A DNA stretch of 64,000 bases from Streptomyces sp. C10-9-1 (GCF_024497955.1 NZ_JANHKP010000004.1:310001-374000); one strand, 5' to 3'; shown: positions 17,152 through 25,999, counted from the first letter of the stretch. The notes: generated by a model from the sequence alone, not told the origin. Made by a program: numbers and translations.

Positions 17152-17991
17152 CTACACGTCGACCTCCACGAGGCGTTTGCCGTCGAAGGTGCGGACCTCG
17201 AAGTGGTCGATATCGTTCCGCTCCATGGCGGCGCCGCCGTGGACGTAGAGCGGGTCCTTCGCCGACTTCTCGGGGCTGTCGGGGATCCCGTACCCCCACT
17301 TCGGGACCGACCAGGAGGTGACGACCTCCTCCTCGCCGGTCTTGGACACGGCGATCAGGCTGCACTTCAGGGGGCCCCGGACGTTCTTCAGCTCCAGGAC
17401 CGCATGGGTGCCCCAGCCCTTGCTCTCCATGCCGATCACCGCGCTGACCTTCGTGGTCGCGTCCGTGGCCTGCGCCTTCGCCTCCATGTGGTGGAAGAAG
17501 GCGTCCTCGGCGGGGCTGGTGGGGTGGGGGTCCGCGGCCAGGGTGCTGCCGGAGGGACCTCCCGAGGTGGCCTGGACGGCGACGGCGGGCGCCCCGATGA
17601 TCAGGGCCGCTGCGGCGGCGACCAGGTACATCCCCCGCCGCCGCTTGGCGGCCCGCCGGGCCGCGACCTCGTCGAGGAGGCCGTCGAGCACGCGGGGGCC
17701 CGGCGCGGTGGGCACCACGGCGGGCGCGGGCCGGGGCTGCGGGAAGTCCTCGAAGCCGGGCAGTCCGTAGACGTTGCCGGGCGGAGCGGACGGCGCCGGG
17801 GCGGGGGCGTCGGCCAGCATCGCCAGCATCGGCTCGATACCCGAGAACTCGTCGAGGCGGGCGGCGCAGATGTCGCAGCCGGCCAGATGGGCCTCGAAGG
17901 CGGAGGCGTCCGCGTCGTCGAGCACGCCGAGCACATAGGCGCCGACGGCGTCGTGCACGGACTCCTGTTCGCGCCGGTCGTACCCGGTCAT
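17152..17991 (-). CDS. rsuA: Zinc-type (ZAS) membrane anti-sigma factor RsuA
   Basis: The 279-residue protein holds the adjacent ECF sigma factor inactive at the membrane. Residues 1-60 form the anti-sigma domain with the zinc motif H35-x3-C39-x2-C42 (AHLAGCDICAARL). A Pro/Ala-rich linker, one membrane helix (about 121-139, after RRAAKRRRG) and an extracytoplasmic domain of about 140 residues follow. The outer domain resembles anti-sigma sensory modules (ELKNVRGPLKCSLIAVS) with no recognised ligand. Its ATG overlaps the sigma factor stop (ATGA, 17988-17991). The gene name follows the S. coelicolor sigU-rsuA pair at this locus. Confidence 0.9.
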   Translation of the reverse strand: MTGYDRREQESVHDAVGAYVLGVLDDADASAFEAHLAGCDICAARLDEFSGIEPMLAMLADAPAPAPSAPPGNVYGLPGFEDFPQPRPAPAVVPTAPGPRVLDGLLDEVAARRAAKRRRGMYLVAAAAALIIGAPAVAVQATSGGPSGSTLAADPHPTSPAEDAFFHHMEAKAQATDATTKVSAVIGMESKGWGTHAVLELKNVRGPLKCSLIAVSKTGEEEVVTSWSVPKWGYGIPDSPEKSAKDPLYVHGGAAMERNDIDHFEVRTFDGKRLVEVDV

Positions 17992-18575
17992 GCCGTGACC
18001 CCCCTTTCCTCCAGAGCGAGCTTCATCGAACGCAGTGCGTAGAACACCCGGGACCGCACGGTCCCGCTGGGTATGCCGAGCGTCTCGGCCGCCTCGTTGA
18101 CCGTGCGGCCCTTGAAATACGTCTCCACAAGGACTTCCCGGTGTGCGGGCGTCAAATCGTCGAGTGCATCCGAGAGCGTCATCAGCCACAACGCCTTGTC
18201 GATCTCGTCCTCCGCGGGCATGACCTCCAGCGGCGACGGGTCGACCTCCTGCGGCCGGGCCTGCCGGCTGCGGTGGCCGTCGATGACGATGCGCCGGGCG
18301 ACCGTCACCAGCCAGGGTCGGACAGAGCCGGTGGCCTGATTCAGCCGACCGGCGTTCTTCCAGGCACGGATGAGCGTCTCCTGCACGACGTCCTCCGCGC
18401 GCTGGCGGTCTCCCGCGACAAGACGGAGTACGTAGGCGAGCAGCGGTCCGGCATGTTCGCGATAGAGCGCGCGCATCAGGTCCTCGTCGGGGACGGAGGG
18501 TTCGATGCGCGGCTTCTCGCTGCGATGGCGGGCCCGTTGCGGACGGTCATCGGCCACGGCGGCATCCTTGCGCAC
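17988..18575 (-). CDS. sigU: ECF sigma factor SigU
   Basis: The 195-residue sigma factor has a region 2 (LMRALYREHAGPLLAYVLRLVAGDRQRAEDVVQETLIRAWKN) and region 4 with its helix-turn-helix (TVNEAAETLGIPSGTVRSRVFYAL), and lacks regions 1 and 3. An N-terminal extension of about 30 charged residues precedes region 2. GGGAGG lies 8 bp before GTG 18575. In S. coelicolor the same gene directs a secreted-protein/envelope response and is restrained by RsuA. The shared 4-bp overlap gives coupled synthesis with its anti-sigma factor. Confidence 0.93.
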   Translation of the reverse strand: MRKDAAVADDRPQRARHRSEKPRIEPSVPDEDLMRALYREHAGPLLAYVLRLVAGDRQRAEDVVQETLIRAWKNAGRLNQATGSVRPWLVTVARRIVIDGHRSRQARPQEVDPSPLEVMPAEDEIDKALWLMTLSDALDDLTPAHREVLVETYFKGRTVNEAAETLGIPSGTVRSRVFYALRSMKLALEERGVTA

Positions 18576-18675
18576 CTGAACCTCCCGGTCGAGACCCTGT
18601 TGTGAACGGCTGGCTATCTGTCCCCCTTCACTACGGGGGCCGCCCGGGGATCACTCAACGCACACGCGGAAAACT

Positions 18676-19305
18676 TCAAGATCTTTTGTTTGGGCCCGCG
18701 GAAGGCGTGCCGCGGCGCCGGTGGCGGGCCACCCGGGCGCGGTTCCCGCACACCTCGCCGGAGCACCAACGGCGTTGCCCGCCACGGGAGGAGTCCAGGA
18801 AGACCCGGCGGCAGCCGTCCGCCCGGCAGCGCCGCAGCCGGCCGCGCGCCGCGGGGTCGGTGAGCAGCTCGACGGCGTCCCGGGCGATCGCCGCGAGCAG
18901 GGCCTCGGGCGTGGGGGCGGTGCTCAACTCCCTTACCAGGCCGCCGTCCAGGCCGGGCACGGCACTGATCCCCGGCGGCGGGCGGCGGGCCAGCCCGTTG
19001 ACGGTCCGCAAGGCCCGCGCGTCGAGACCTCCTTCGAGCTCCGCGTCCACCAACGCGGCCAGGCAGCAGCGCAGTTCACGGAAGGCCGCGGGCCGGCAGG
19101 AGCGGTCCACCGGAAGGCGGGTCCCGGCAGGGAGGAGTCCCACCGCGGTCAGCCAGTGGGCCAACTCCCCTGCCCCGGAGAGCGGTTCCGGATCGCCCTC
19201 CGCCGCGGGAGCGGTGGCGAGCAGGTCCAGGCAGAGGCGGCCGGTGTCGATCAGCCTGTGCCGCCGGGGTGCCGCGGGAGGGCGCCCGGCGTCACCGTCA
19301 GTCAT
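18676..19305 (-). CDS. CGNR zinc-finger family putative regulator (ABATE domain)
   Basis: The 209-residue protein has an N-terminal ABATE-type stress-domain region (RLIDTGRLCLDLLATA) and a C-terminal CGNR zinc finger. The finger has Cys pairs in RCRADGCRRVF and WCSGEVCGNRARVARHR, the last holding the CGNR motif. Such proteins are presumed DNA- or RNA-binding regulators with no fixed role. GGAG lies just before ATG 19305; the open frame extends upstream without similarity. The unit is monocistronic, and no target is apparent from context. Confidence 0.88.
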   Translation of the reverse strand: MTDGDAGRPPAAPRRHRLIDTGRLCLDLLATAPAAEGDPEPLSGAGELAHWLTAVGLLPAGTRLPVDRSCRPAAFRELRCCLAALVDAELEGGLDARALRTVNGLARRPPPGISAVPGLDGGLVRELSTAPTPEALLAAIARDAVELLTDPAARGRLRRCRADGCRRVFLDSSRGGQRRWCSGEVCGNRARVARHRRRGTPSAGPNKRS

Positions 19306-19568
19306 GCTCCTGCCACCAGGGGGCTCCTCGGTCGCATCGGGTGGTCCCCCGGACCGCTCCGGGCGCAGGGCGGTGGACCGGGCCCGCCCCCGGCGCCGCG
19401 GACGGCACCGGCGGGACGGGACGCGGCACCGGTGCCCGTGACCGCGGTCCGTGGGCGGAGCCCGGCCGCTCCGGGCGCCGCTCCCAGGGTGCCCGGAGCG
19501 GGCAGGGGCCGGAAGACCCCGCGCGGCCACCGTGTCGGCGGGACCTTCCGGGCGGCCGGTTCCGGGGG

Positions 19569-20153
19569 TCAGCCGCCCCCGAGCCGGAGCACGGCGGTCA
19601 GGTACAGGCACAGCGACACCACGGTCAGCAGGAAGGCGGCGGTCGTGTGCGCGGCGAGCCCGGCCCCGGTCCCGAGCCCCAGGTGCACCCGGGCGGCCCT
19701 GCTCACCCTCGGCCTGGGCCCGCCGTGCGCGGCGGCTGCCGAGGCGCGCTCCACCGCCGTGCGCACCGCCCTGCGGCTGCGCTCCGTCGTGACGCCCAGC
19801 CGCACCCCGTGGACGTCGCGCACCAGCAGGGTGCGGTAGGTCCTGCCGTAGGAGAAGGTCGTCAGCAGTCTCACGGAGGCGATCCGGTCCAGGTCCACGG
19901 AGCGCTCACCGGTCAGGGTGCGGGCCGTCAGCCGCGAGGACCCGCGCAGCGAGGGGGCGTGCTCCTCGCACAGCGCGGACAGGAGCAGGGCGCCGACGAC
20001 CACGGCGGGCAGGCCGAGCACGATCGGGGCGCCCTGAGGGAGCATCCCGGCCCGGGCGAGTGCATGGCCGGCGAAGGGCAGCAGCAGCACCGCCGCCGCC
20101 ACGCCCGACCCGACGCGTGCCCGCGCCACGCTGCGCCCCGCTTGCGGGTCCAT
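19569..20153 (-). CDS. Hypothetical membrane protein with PH-like core
   Basis: I do not recognise this 194-residue protein. It has two hydrophobic segments near the N-terminus (GVAAAVLLLPFAGHALA, VLGLPAVVVGALLLSAL). A soluble middle with RSVDLDRIASVRLLTTFSYGRTYRTLLVRDVHGVRLGVTTE resembles bacterial PH-type membrane-associated domains. A final membrane helix (HTTAAFLLTVVSLCLYLTAVL) follows. GGGAG precedes ATG 20153. The flanking gaps of about 225-265 bp suggest an independent unit. Confidence 0.75.
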   Translation of the reverse strand: MDPQAGRSVARARVGSGVAAAVLLLPFAGHALARAGMLPQGAPIVLGLPAVVVGALLLSALCEEHAPSLRGSSRLTARTLTGERSVDLDRIASVRLLTTFSYGRTYRTLLVRDVHGVRLGVTTERSRRAVRTAVERASAAAAHGGPRPRVSRAARVHLGLGTGAGLAAHTTAAFLLTVVSLCLYLTAVLRLGGG

Positions 20154-20378
20154 TGCCGCTCCCGTCCTCGTGCTGCCCTGTCGGTCCAGGATGCGGGGGC
20201 GGCGGCCCTTCCCGCATTGCCGGATCCCGGCAGTCTTCGGCAGGTTCCACCTCCCGGGCCGGGCCGCGGGCACGCGGCCGGGTACGCGCGCCGACGGGGA
20301 ACGGCCCCGGGGCGGGGACCCCCGCCGCGGCCGCCGGAGGACGGCCGGGGGCGGCGCGACGGCCGGTGGCCGGGTACC

Positions 20379-21527
20379 TCACCCGCCGTCCGCGTACTTG
20401 CTGCCCGCGGCCGGGTCCAGGGCGAGGCGGTAGCCGCGCTTGACCACGGTCTGGATGAGCTTCGGGGTGCCCAGCGCGGTGCGGAGGCGGGCCATGGCGG
20501 TCTCGACCGCGTGCTCGTCCCTCCCCGAACCCGGCAGGGCCCGCAGCAGTTCGGCGCGGGGGACCACCCAGCCGGGGCGCCGGGCCAGGGCGCGCAGCAG
20601 GGCCATCCCGGCGGGCGGCACCGGGCGCAGTACCTCGTCCACCAGCACGGCATGACCGCGGATCTCGATGCGGTGCCCGGCCACGGGCAGGCTGCGGGCC
20701 CGGGAGGGCAGCTCGGTTCCCAGGAGCTGCACCAGCGGACCGAGGCGGAAGCGCTCCGGCTGGACGGTGTCCACCCCTGCCGCCTGGAGCGGCAGCGCCG
20801 TCACCGGCCCCACACAGGCCGCCAGGACACGGTGGTCGAAGGCCCCGAGCAGCGCGTCCAGCAGCCCGCGGCGCTCGGCGCGGGCGAGCAGCGAGGCTGC
20901 GGCGGGTGCGCTGGTGAAGCTCACGGCGTCGAGCGCACCGGCGAGCGTGGCGTCCAGCAGCCGGTCGAGGGGGCCGAGGTCCTCCGGGGCCATCCACCGG
21001 TAGACGGGCACCAGGACCACGTCGGCGCCGCCGGCCCGCAGCGACTCCACGAACCCGGGCAGCGGCTCGCCGTGCATCTGGAGCGCGATCCTCAGGCCCG
21101 CCACGCCCTCGTCCAGCAGCCGGTCGAGGACCTCGGCCATGGACTCCGAGGCGGGCGACCACTGCTCGACGAGACCGGCGGCCCGGATGGCGCCCTTCAC
21201 CTTGGGGCCCCGGGCCAGCAGCCGGACCTCGCCCAGGCGGCCCAGCAGGGCGTCTCCCACGCCCCAGCCGTCGGCCGCCTCGACCCAGCCCCGGAACCCG
21301 ATCGCCGTGGTGGCCACCACGGCGTCCGGGCGACGGTCGATGATCTCCCGGGTGGCGGCGAGCAGTTCGGCGTCGTCCGCGAGCGGCACGATCCGCAGGG
21401 CGGGCGCGTGCAGCACGGAGGCGCCGCGGCGCTGGAGCAGGGCGCCGAGTTCGTCGGCGCGGCGGGCGGCGGTGACGCCGACGGTGAAGCCCGCGAGCGG
21501 GCCGTGCGGTTGGCCGTGGTGGTGCAT
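20379..21527 (-). CDS. nnaR: NnaR: uroporphyrinogen-III synthase-like nitrogen regulator with C-terminal winged helix
   Basis: Residues ~10-265 of 382 are a HemD (uroporphyrinogen-III synthase) fold (GFTVGVTAARRADELGALL, VVATTAIGFRGWVEAADGWG, AVSFTSAPAA). Residues ~285-370 are an OmpR/PhoB-type winged helix (AGMALLRALARRPGWVVPRAELL, HAVETAMARLRTALG, IQTVVKRGYRLAL). This fusion is the NnaR architecture, a co-regulator of nitrate/nitrite assimilation with GlnR in Streptomyces and mycobacteria. The adjacent narK and the GlnR-box-like site in its upstream region fit. I set the start at ATG 21527; an in-frame upstream GTG (VGTTEMHHH) is also possible. Whether the HemD part is catalytic is doubtful. 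Confidence 0.92.
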   Translation of the reverse strand: MHHHGQPHGPLAGFTVGVTAARRADELGALLQRRGASVLHAPALRIVPLADDAELLAATREIIDRRPDAVVATTAIGFRGWVEAADGWGVGDALLGRLGEVRLLARGPKVKGAIRAAGLVEQWSPASESMAEVLDRLLDEGVAGLRIALQMHGEPLPGFVESLRAGGADVVLVPVYRWMAPEDLGPLDRLLDATLAGALDAVSFTSAPAAASLLARAERRGLLDALLGAFDHRVLAACVGPVTALPLQAAGVDTVQPERFRLGPLVQLLGTELPSRARSLPVAGHRIEIRGHAVLVDEVLRPVPPAGMALLRALARRPGWVVPRAELLRALPGSGRDEHAVETAMARLRTALGTPKLIQTVVKRGYRLALDPAAGSKYADGG

Positions 21528-21645
21528 CTCAGTCGTCCCCACTGGATGTCGCCCGGCGGACCGCCCTCTGCGGCGGCTGCCCCGCAGGGCGGTGAACGTG
21601 GCGGCCGAGCCTGCCAAAGTCGCGTGACAGGCCCGGATCACCGGC

Positions 21646-21694
21646 GTTTCCCCGCCGTTACGCGGGGCACCGCCGGTGTTTCCGGCCCTGTCAC
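21646..21694 (-). promoter_or_regulatory. GlnR-box-like site upstream of nnaR
   Basis: Read on the minus strand, the site is GTGAC-N7-GAAAC-N16-GTAAC-N6-GAAAC. The consensus I remember is gTnAc-n6-GaAAc-n6-gTnAc-n6-GaAAc. The second pair (21646-21661) is exact. The first pair has one extra base, and the pairs are separated by 16 rather than 6 bp, about one more helical turn. The site is 119 bp upstream of nnaR and follows the narK terminator, consistent with nnaR being a GlnR target. Confidence 0.65.
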
Positions 21695-21704
21695 GGTGAC
21701 GGGC

Positions 21705-21730
21705 CCGGGACGCCGCTTGCGGCGTCCCGG
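21705..21730. terminator. Terminator of narK
   Basis: A near-perfect hairpin (21705-21716 with 21719-21730; 11 bp with a 4-nt loop if the inner pair is opened) lies immediately past the narK stop. Confidence 0.75.
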
Positions 21731-21731
21731 A

Positions 21732-23084
21732 TCACACCTGGGCGTAGGCGGGCCGGGGCTCGCCCTCGTGCGGGGCGGCCGGGGCGGGTTCGGCGGCGGG
21801 GCGGCGAAGGTATACCGCCCAGGTCACCAGCGTGCAGACCAGGTAGAAGGCGAGGAAGGCCGCGAAGGCCGCGGTGCCCGTGCCCGCGGTCTGGAAGGAC
21901 TGGCGGAAGGCGAGGTTGATCGCGAGCCCCCCGACACCGCCGGTCGCCCCGATGAACCCCATGGCCGCGCCCGACAGCCGGCGCCCGTAGGCGGCCGCCG
22001 CCTCGCCCGCCATGCCCCGCTCCAGTGCCTTGTTCTGGAAGATGCCCGGGATCATCTTGTACGTGGAGCCGTTGCCCAGCCCGGTGAGGACGAACAGGGC
22101 GATGAAGCCGACGAGGAAGACCGGCAGCGAGGCGCGCACCGAGGCGGCGACGACCACTCCGGTCGCGGCGGCCATGGCGACGAAGTTCCACAGGGTGATG
22201 CGTGCGCCGCCGAAGCGGTCGGCGAGCAGCCCGCCGACGGGCCGGACCAGCGATCCGAGCAGCGGGCCGACGAAGGTGAGCGACGCCGCCTGGAGGGGCG
22301 TGCGGCCGAACTGCGTCTGGAGCACCAGGCCGAAGGCGAAGCTGTAGCCGATGAAGGAGCCGAAGGTGCCGATGTAGAGGAAGGACATGATCCAGGTGTG
22401 GGGCTCCCTGAGGGCCTCCCGGGCCGCGCCGGTGTCGTTGCGGACCGGGGCGAGGTTGTCCATCCGCAGGGCGGCGCCGAGGGCGGCGACCACGATCAGC
22501 GGCAGGTAGGCGCCGATCAGCAGCCGCGGGTGCGCGGCCCCCGCGGTCCCGATGACCAGCAGGGCGGCGAGCTGGATGACGGGAACGCCGATGTTGCCGC
22601 CGCCCGCGTTGAGCCCCAGTGCCCAGCCCTTCTTGCGCAGCGGGAAGAAGGCGTTGATGTTGGTCATCGACGAGGCGAAGTTCCCCCCGCCCACGCCGGT
22701 GAGTGCCGCCACCAGCAGGAAGGTCGTGTAGGAGGTGCCGGGCTCCATCACGAACCAGGCCGCACCGGCCGGGAGGAGGAGCAGCGTGGCGCTGAACACC
22801 GTCCAGTTGCGGCCGCCGAAGCGGGCCACGGCGAAGGTGTAGGGCACCCTGATCAGTGCGCCGACCAGGGTGGCGGTCGCGATGAGGAAGAACTTGCCCG
22901 CGGGGTCCACCCCGTACTCGGGTCCCATGAAGAGGACCATCACCGACCACAGGCTCCACACGGAGAAGCCGATGTGTTCGCTGAACACGGAGTAGGCGAG
23001 GTTGCGGCGCGCGATGCGCTCCCCCTGCGTCTTCCAGAACGTGTCGTCCTCGGGGTCCCAGTGCTCGATCCAACGGCCTGCCAT
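21732..23084 (-). CDS. narK: Nitrate/nitrite transporter NarK (major facilitator superfamily)
   Basis: The 450-residue protein has about 12 membrane helices and belongs to the nitrate/nitrite porter family. It shows the family nitrate-signature-like stretches GGGNFASSMTNINAFFPLRKKGWALGLNAGGGNIG and GNGSTYKMIPGIFQ...AAAYGRRLSGAAMGFIGATGGVGG, with the Gly-rich helices. It imports nitrate or exports nitrite across the cell membrane. GGTGGAGG lies 7 bp before ATG 23084 (MAGRWIEHWDPEDD). It lies upstream of nnaR on the same strand, separated by a terminator and a GlnR-like site. Confidence 0.95.
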   Translation of the reverse strand: MAGRWIEHWDPEDDTFWKTQGERIARRNLAYSVFSEHIGFSVWSLWSVMVLFMGPEYGVDPAGKFFLIATATLVGALIRVPYTFAVARFGGRNWTVFSATLLLLPAGAAWFVMEPGTSYTTFLLVAALTGVGGGNFASSMTNINAFFPLRKKGWALGLNAGGGNIGVPVIQLAALLVIGTAGAAHPRLLIGAYLPLIVVAALGAALRMDNLAPVRNDTGAAREALREPHTWIMSFLYIGTFGSFIGYSFAFGLVLQTQFGRTPLQAASLTFVGPLLGSLVRPVGGLLADRFGGARITLWNFVAMAAATGVVVAASVRASLPVFLVGFIALFVLTGLGNGSTYKMIPGIFQNKALERGMAGEAAAAYGRRLSGAAMGFIGATGGVGGLAINLAFRQSFQTAGTGTAAFAAFLAFYLVCTLVTWAVYLRRPAAEPAPAAPHEGEPRPAYAQV

Positions 23085-23268
23085 CGTGCGCCTCCACCTG
23101 TGTCCGGTCGTGGGGACGACGCTAGGCACGGCTCGTTTCCGTCGGGTGGCGCGAGGTGACCGGTGCGGAACGTTGCTCTCACTTGGTGGACACGGCGGCC
23201 GTGAGGCGGCCGGGCGGTCCGCGGCGGCGGGCGGGTGCGAGGCGCGCCGGGGACGGTGCCCGGAGCGG

Positions 23269-23364
23269 GGACGGACGGCCGGCGGCGGAGGGGCCGTGCG
23301 GGACGGACGGCCGGCGGCGGAGGGGCCGTGCGGGACGGACGGCCGGCGGCGGAGGGGCCGCGCG
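23269..23364. repeat. Three tandem copies of a 32-bp repeat in an intergenic region
   Basis: Units at 23269-23300, 23301-23332 and 23333-23364 are identical except one or two bases at the end of the third copy. Each unit begins GGACGGACGGCCGG. They lie in the 474-bp gap (23085-23558) between narK and the LysR gene, which has no recognisable gene. The gap must hold the narK promoter. 32 bp is about three helical turns, and the period is not a multiple of three, arguing against coding. Confidence 0.9.
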
Positions 23365-23558
23365 CGGCACACGATCGCCGCCGCCGTGATCGCCTGCGGG
23401 CCGTCCCACGGCACCCGGTGGATCGGCGCGCGGCGTCGGGGGCGGCGCGCCGCACGGCGGAGGGGCGCCTTCACCCCCCGGTGCGTGCGGCGGTGCGGCG
23501 AGGCGCCGTGGCCGTCGTCGCGCGCCCGCCGGATACCGCGGGACGGTCCGTGGCGGTG

Positions 23559-24521
23559 TCAGGTGCCGCGCATCACCGCGCGGTCCGCCTCGGGCAGCCA
23601 GGAGCCGGCCGGTTCGCCGAGCCAGCCCTCCCGGGCGGCGAGCTCGTCCGCGGCGCGGACCAGGGCGTCCAGGCCGGGATGGGCGAGCCCCCTGCGCCAC
23701 ACCATCGAGACCGGGGAGAGCGGTACCGGGTCGACCAGCGGCCGCAGCACCACGCCCGCGGGCACCGGGTGGTCCACCACGGCGAGCACCGGATCCCCGC
23801 CCCTGGCCATCACCCGCCGGAACTCCTCCATGCCCACCGCCATCGGGGCGGGCGGGGAGAGCGCGACCCCCCGGCCGTCGACGAGACGGGCGGCGAGGTC
23901 GGTCCACTCGGCGGTGCACGGGTTGCCCGCGCCCGCGTAGAGCCTGCGCCCCGCGAGCGCGGCGAGCGGCACCCGGTCGAGGGCGGCGAGCGGGTCTCCC
24001 TCGGCGAGCAGCACGGCCATCGGCTCCAGCCGGACGGGCCGGTGGCGGAGCACGGAGCGCACCCCTGCCCCGAGCCCCGCGAAGCGGCCGAAGGAGACGT
24101 CGAGCCGGCCGGCGGCGATCTCCGCCGCGGCACCCGCGAGCCCGCTCTCGTAGCGGGCCATGAGCTCGTGGTCGGGAGCCAGTTCACGGGCCCGGGCGAG
24201 CACCCGGCCGGAGCTGAGCCCGGCGGTGTTGAGGTCGACGAGCAGCGGCCGGTCGGCGCCTCGCGCGGCGGCCAGCAGGTCCTCCTGGGCGGCCAGCATC
24301 CGGCGGGCGTGGGGCAGCAGGCGCTCGCCGTCACCGGTGAGGGCGACCTGGCGGGTGGTGCGGAGGAACAGCTCCGTGCCGAGCTCCCGCTCCAGGCGGC
24401 GGATGTCCCGGCTGAGCGCCTGCTGGGCGACGAACAGACGGGCAGCGGCGCGGGTGAAGTGGAGTTCCTCGGCGGCGGCCACATAGGCACGCAGGAGGCG
24501 CGGATCCAGGTCTCGGGGCAC
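23559..24521 (-). CDS. LysR-family transcriptional regulator
   Basis: The 320-residue protein has an N-terminal winged helix-turn-helix (PRLLRAYVAAAEELHFTRAAARLFVAQQALSRDIRRLERELG) and a periplasmic-binding-protein-like effector domain (about 90-300). It is divergent from an MFS gene, its likely target. GTG 24521 is the family-consistent start (VPRDLDPRLL). No ribosome-binding site lies before it, so the transcript may be leaderless. The presumptive operator (24527-24550) would then overlap its own promoter, a common autoregulatory arrangement. Confidence 0.92.
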   Translation of the reverse strand: MPRDLDPRLLRAYVAAAEELHFTRAAARLFVAQQALSRDIRRLERELGTELFLRTTRQVALTGDGERLLPHARRMLAAQEDLLAAARGADRPLLVDLNTAGLSSGRVLARARELAPDHELMARYESGLAGAAAEIAAGRLDVSFGRFAGLGAGVRSVLRHRPVRLEPMAVLLAEGDPLAALDRVPLAALAGRRLYAGAGNPCTAEWTDLAARLVDGRGVALSPPAPMAVGMEEFRRVMARGGDPVLAVVDHPVPAGVVLRPLVDPVPLSPVSMVWRRGLAHPGLDALVRAADELAAREGWLGEPAGSWLPEADRAVMRGT

Positions 24522-24526
24522 AGCGC

Positions 24527-24550
24527 ATTCAACAACACGGGTGCGTGAAT
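24527..24550. promoter_or_regulatory. Inverted repeat in the LysR/MFS divergent region
   Basis: ATTCA (24527-24531) and TGAAT (24546-24550) form a 5-bp inverted repeat spaced by 14 bp, containing an A/T island in GC-rich DNA. LysR sites are typically interrupted dyads (T-N11-A). The position between the divergent genes is as expected for regulation of both. Confidence 0.45.
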
Positions 24551-24603
24551 GGCCATCCGACAGGTGTTGGACCGGCCCCGGGCCGCGACGCGAGGCTGGG
24601 GGC

Positions 24604-25941
24604 ATGCCCGCCACCCCTTCGCGGCCCACCACGGCCGTGCGCTCCGCGCCGCCCTCCTTCGCACCCGGTGCGCCCGCCCTCGTCCCCCGTCTCGGCACCC
24701 GCGGCTGCGGGGGCCGCCGGACCGGCGGTCTCCGGACCGGCGGCGCGGCGGGCGGTGCGCCGGGCTCCTCCCGCCGCCCGCCAGGTCCCTACCGGCGGCT
24801 CTTCGGGATCCCCGGAACCCGGGCGTTCACCGCGGCCGGCCTGCTGGCGCGGCTTCCCGCGGGCATGTTCGGGGTGGGCGCGATCCTGATGATCGCGGGC
24901 ACCCGGGGGTCGTACGCGCTGGCCGGGGCCGTCACGGCGACCGGCCTGGCGGCGACCGCGCTGGTCGCCCCCGTCACGGCGCGCCTGGTCGACCGGTACG
25001 GACAGGCGCGGGTGGCCGTCCCCGCCGCCCTGCTGGCGGTCCTCGGGCAAATGGCCCTGGTGCTGTGCGTCCGCTCCGGTGCCCCGGCCTGGACCCTGTT
25101 CGCGGCGTACGCCGCGACGGCCACCTGCCCGAACGTCGGGGGGATGTCCCGGGCCCGCTGGGGGCACCTGCTGCGCGGCGCCCCGGAGGCCCGGCACACC
25201 GCGAACGCGGTGGAGCAGGCCGTGGACGAGCTGTGCTTCATGCTGGGGCCGGTGCTGGCGGCGCTGCTGTGCTCGGCTCTGTTCGTGGAGGCGGGCACGG
25301 TGGCGGCGGCCCTGCTGCTGCTGAGCGGGGTGCTGCTGTTCGCGGCCCAGCGCGGCACCGAGCCGCCCGTCTCCGGGCGCGGCACCGCCGCCGCCCCCCT
25401 GCGGGTGCCGGGGATGCGCCCGCTGCTCGGGGTCTTCCTCGCCACCGGGGCGGTGTTCGGGGCGACGGAGGTGGTCACCCTGGCCGAGGTGGGCGGGGCG
25501 GCCGGGGGCGCGGTGCTCGGCCTGGCGGCCGCGGGGTCCGGCGCGGCCGGGCTGCTGTACGGCAGGACCCGCAGGGCGGTGGCGCTGCCGTGGTGCCTGG
25601 CCGCGATGACGGCCCTGACGGCGCTGCCCCTGCTGGCGGCCGCCCTCACGGACCGGCTCGCGCTGCTCGCCGTGGCGCTGCTGGTCGCGGGTACGGCGAC
25701 GGCGCCGACCATGGTCGCGGGGATGACGGCGGTCCAGCGGCTCACCCCGGCCGGGCGGGCGAACGAGGGCATGACGCTGGCGGTCACGGCACTGCTGGGC
25801 GGCATCGCCGCCGGCTCGGCCGCGGGGGGCTGGACGGTCGAGCGCCTGGAGCCCGCCGCGGGCTATCTGGTGCCGGTCTGCGCCGCCGCCCTGGCCTGGG
25901 CGGCGGCCGTGGCAGGCCGGGGGCACGGCGGCCGGGCATGA
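24604..25941 (+). CDS. MFS transporter
   Basis: The 445-residue protein has a low-complexity Pro/Arg/Gly N-terminus of about 60 residues, then about 12 membrane helices with an MFS loop VTARLVDRYGQARV after helix 2. The second half repeats the fold. The shape is that of actinobacterial drug/metabolite exporters; no substrate can be assigned. GAGGCTGGGGG precedes ATG 24604 (MPATPSRP). It is divergently transcribed from a LysR regulator and ends at a hairpin 2 bp past the stop. Confidence 0.87.
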   Translation: MPATPSRPTTAVRSAPPSFAPGAPALVPRLGTRGCGGRRTGGLRTGGAAGGAPGSSRRPPGPYRRLFGIPGTRAFTAAGLLARLPAGMFGVGAILMIAGTRGSYALAGAVTATGLAATALVAPVTARLVDRYGQARVAVPAALLAVLGQMALVLCVRSGAPAWTLFAAYAATATCPNVGGMSRARWGHLLRGAPEARHTANAVEQAVDELCFMLGPVLAALLCSALFVEAGTVAAALLLLSGVLLFAAQRGTEPPVSGRGTAAAPLRVPGMRPLLGVFLATGAVFGATEVVTLAEVGGAAGGAVLGLAAAGSGAAGLLYGRTRRAVALPWCLAAMTALTALPLLAAALTDRLALLAVALLVAGTATAPTMVAGMTAVQRLTPAGRANEGMTLAVTALLGGIAAGSAAGGWTVERLEPAAGYLVPVCAAALAWAAAVAGRGHGGRA

Positions 25942-25942
25942 C

Positions 25943-25975
25943 GAAGGCCCGCCGGCACGGGGCCGGCGGGCCTTC
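25943..25975. terminator. Terminator of the MFS gene
   Basis: A perfect 14-bp stem (25943-25956 with 25962-25975) and 5-nt loop follow the stop directly, between convergent MFS and ssrA. Confidence 0.87.
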
Positions 25976-25999
25976 ACCCACATGGGGTGGCGAGGTGGT

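Noticed and set aside
23100..23170. A GlnR box directly upstream of narK.
   Set aside because: GTCAC and GAAAC half-sites occur on the minus strand, but their spacing does not fit the consensus.
23269..23364. The 32-bp repeats as a CRISPR array.
   Set aside because: There are no variable spacers; copies are directly adjacent, and no cas genes are present.
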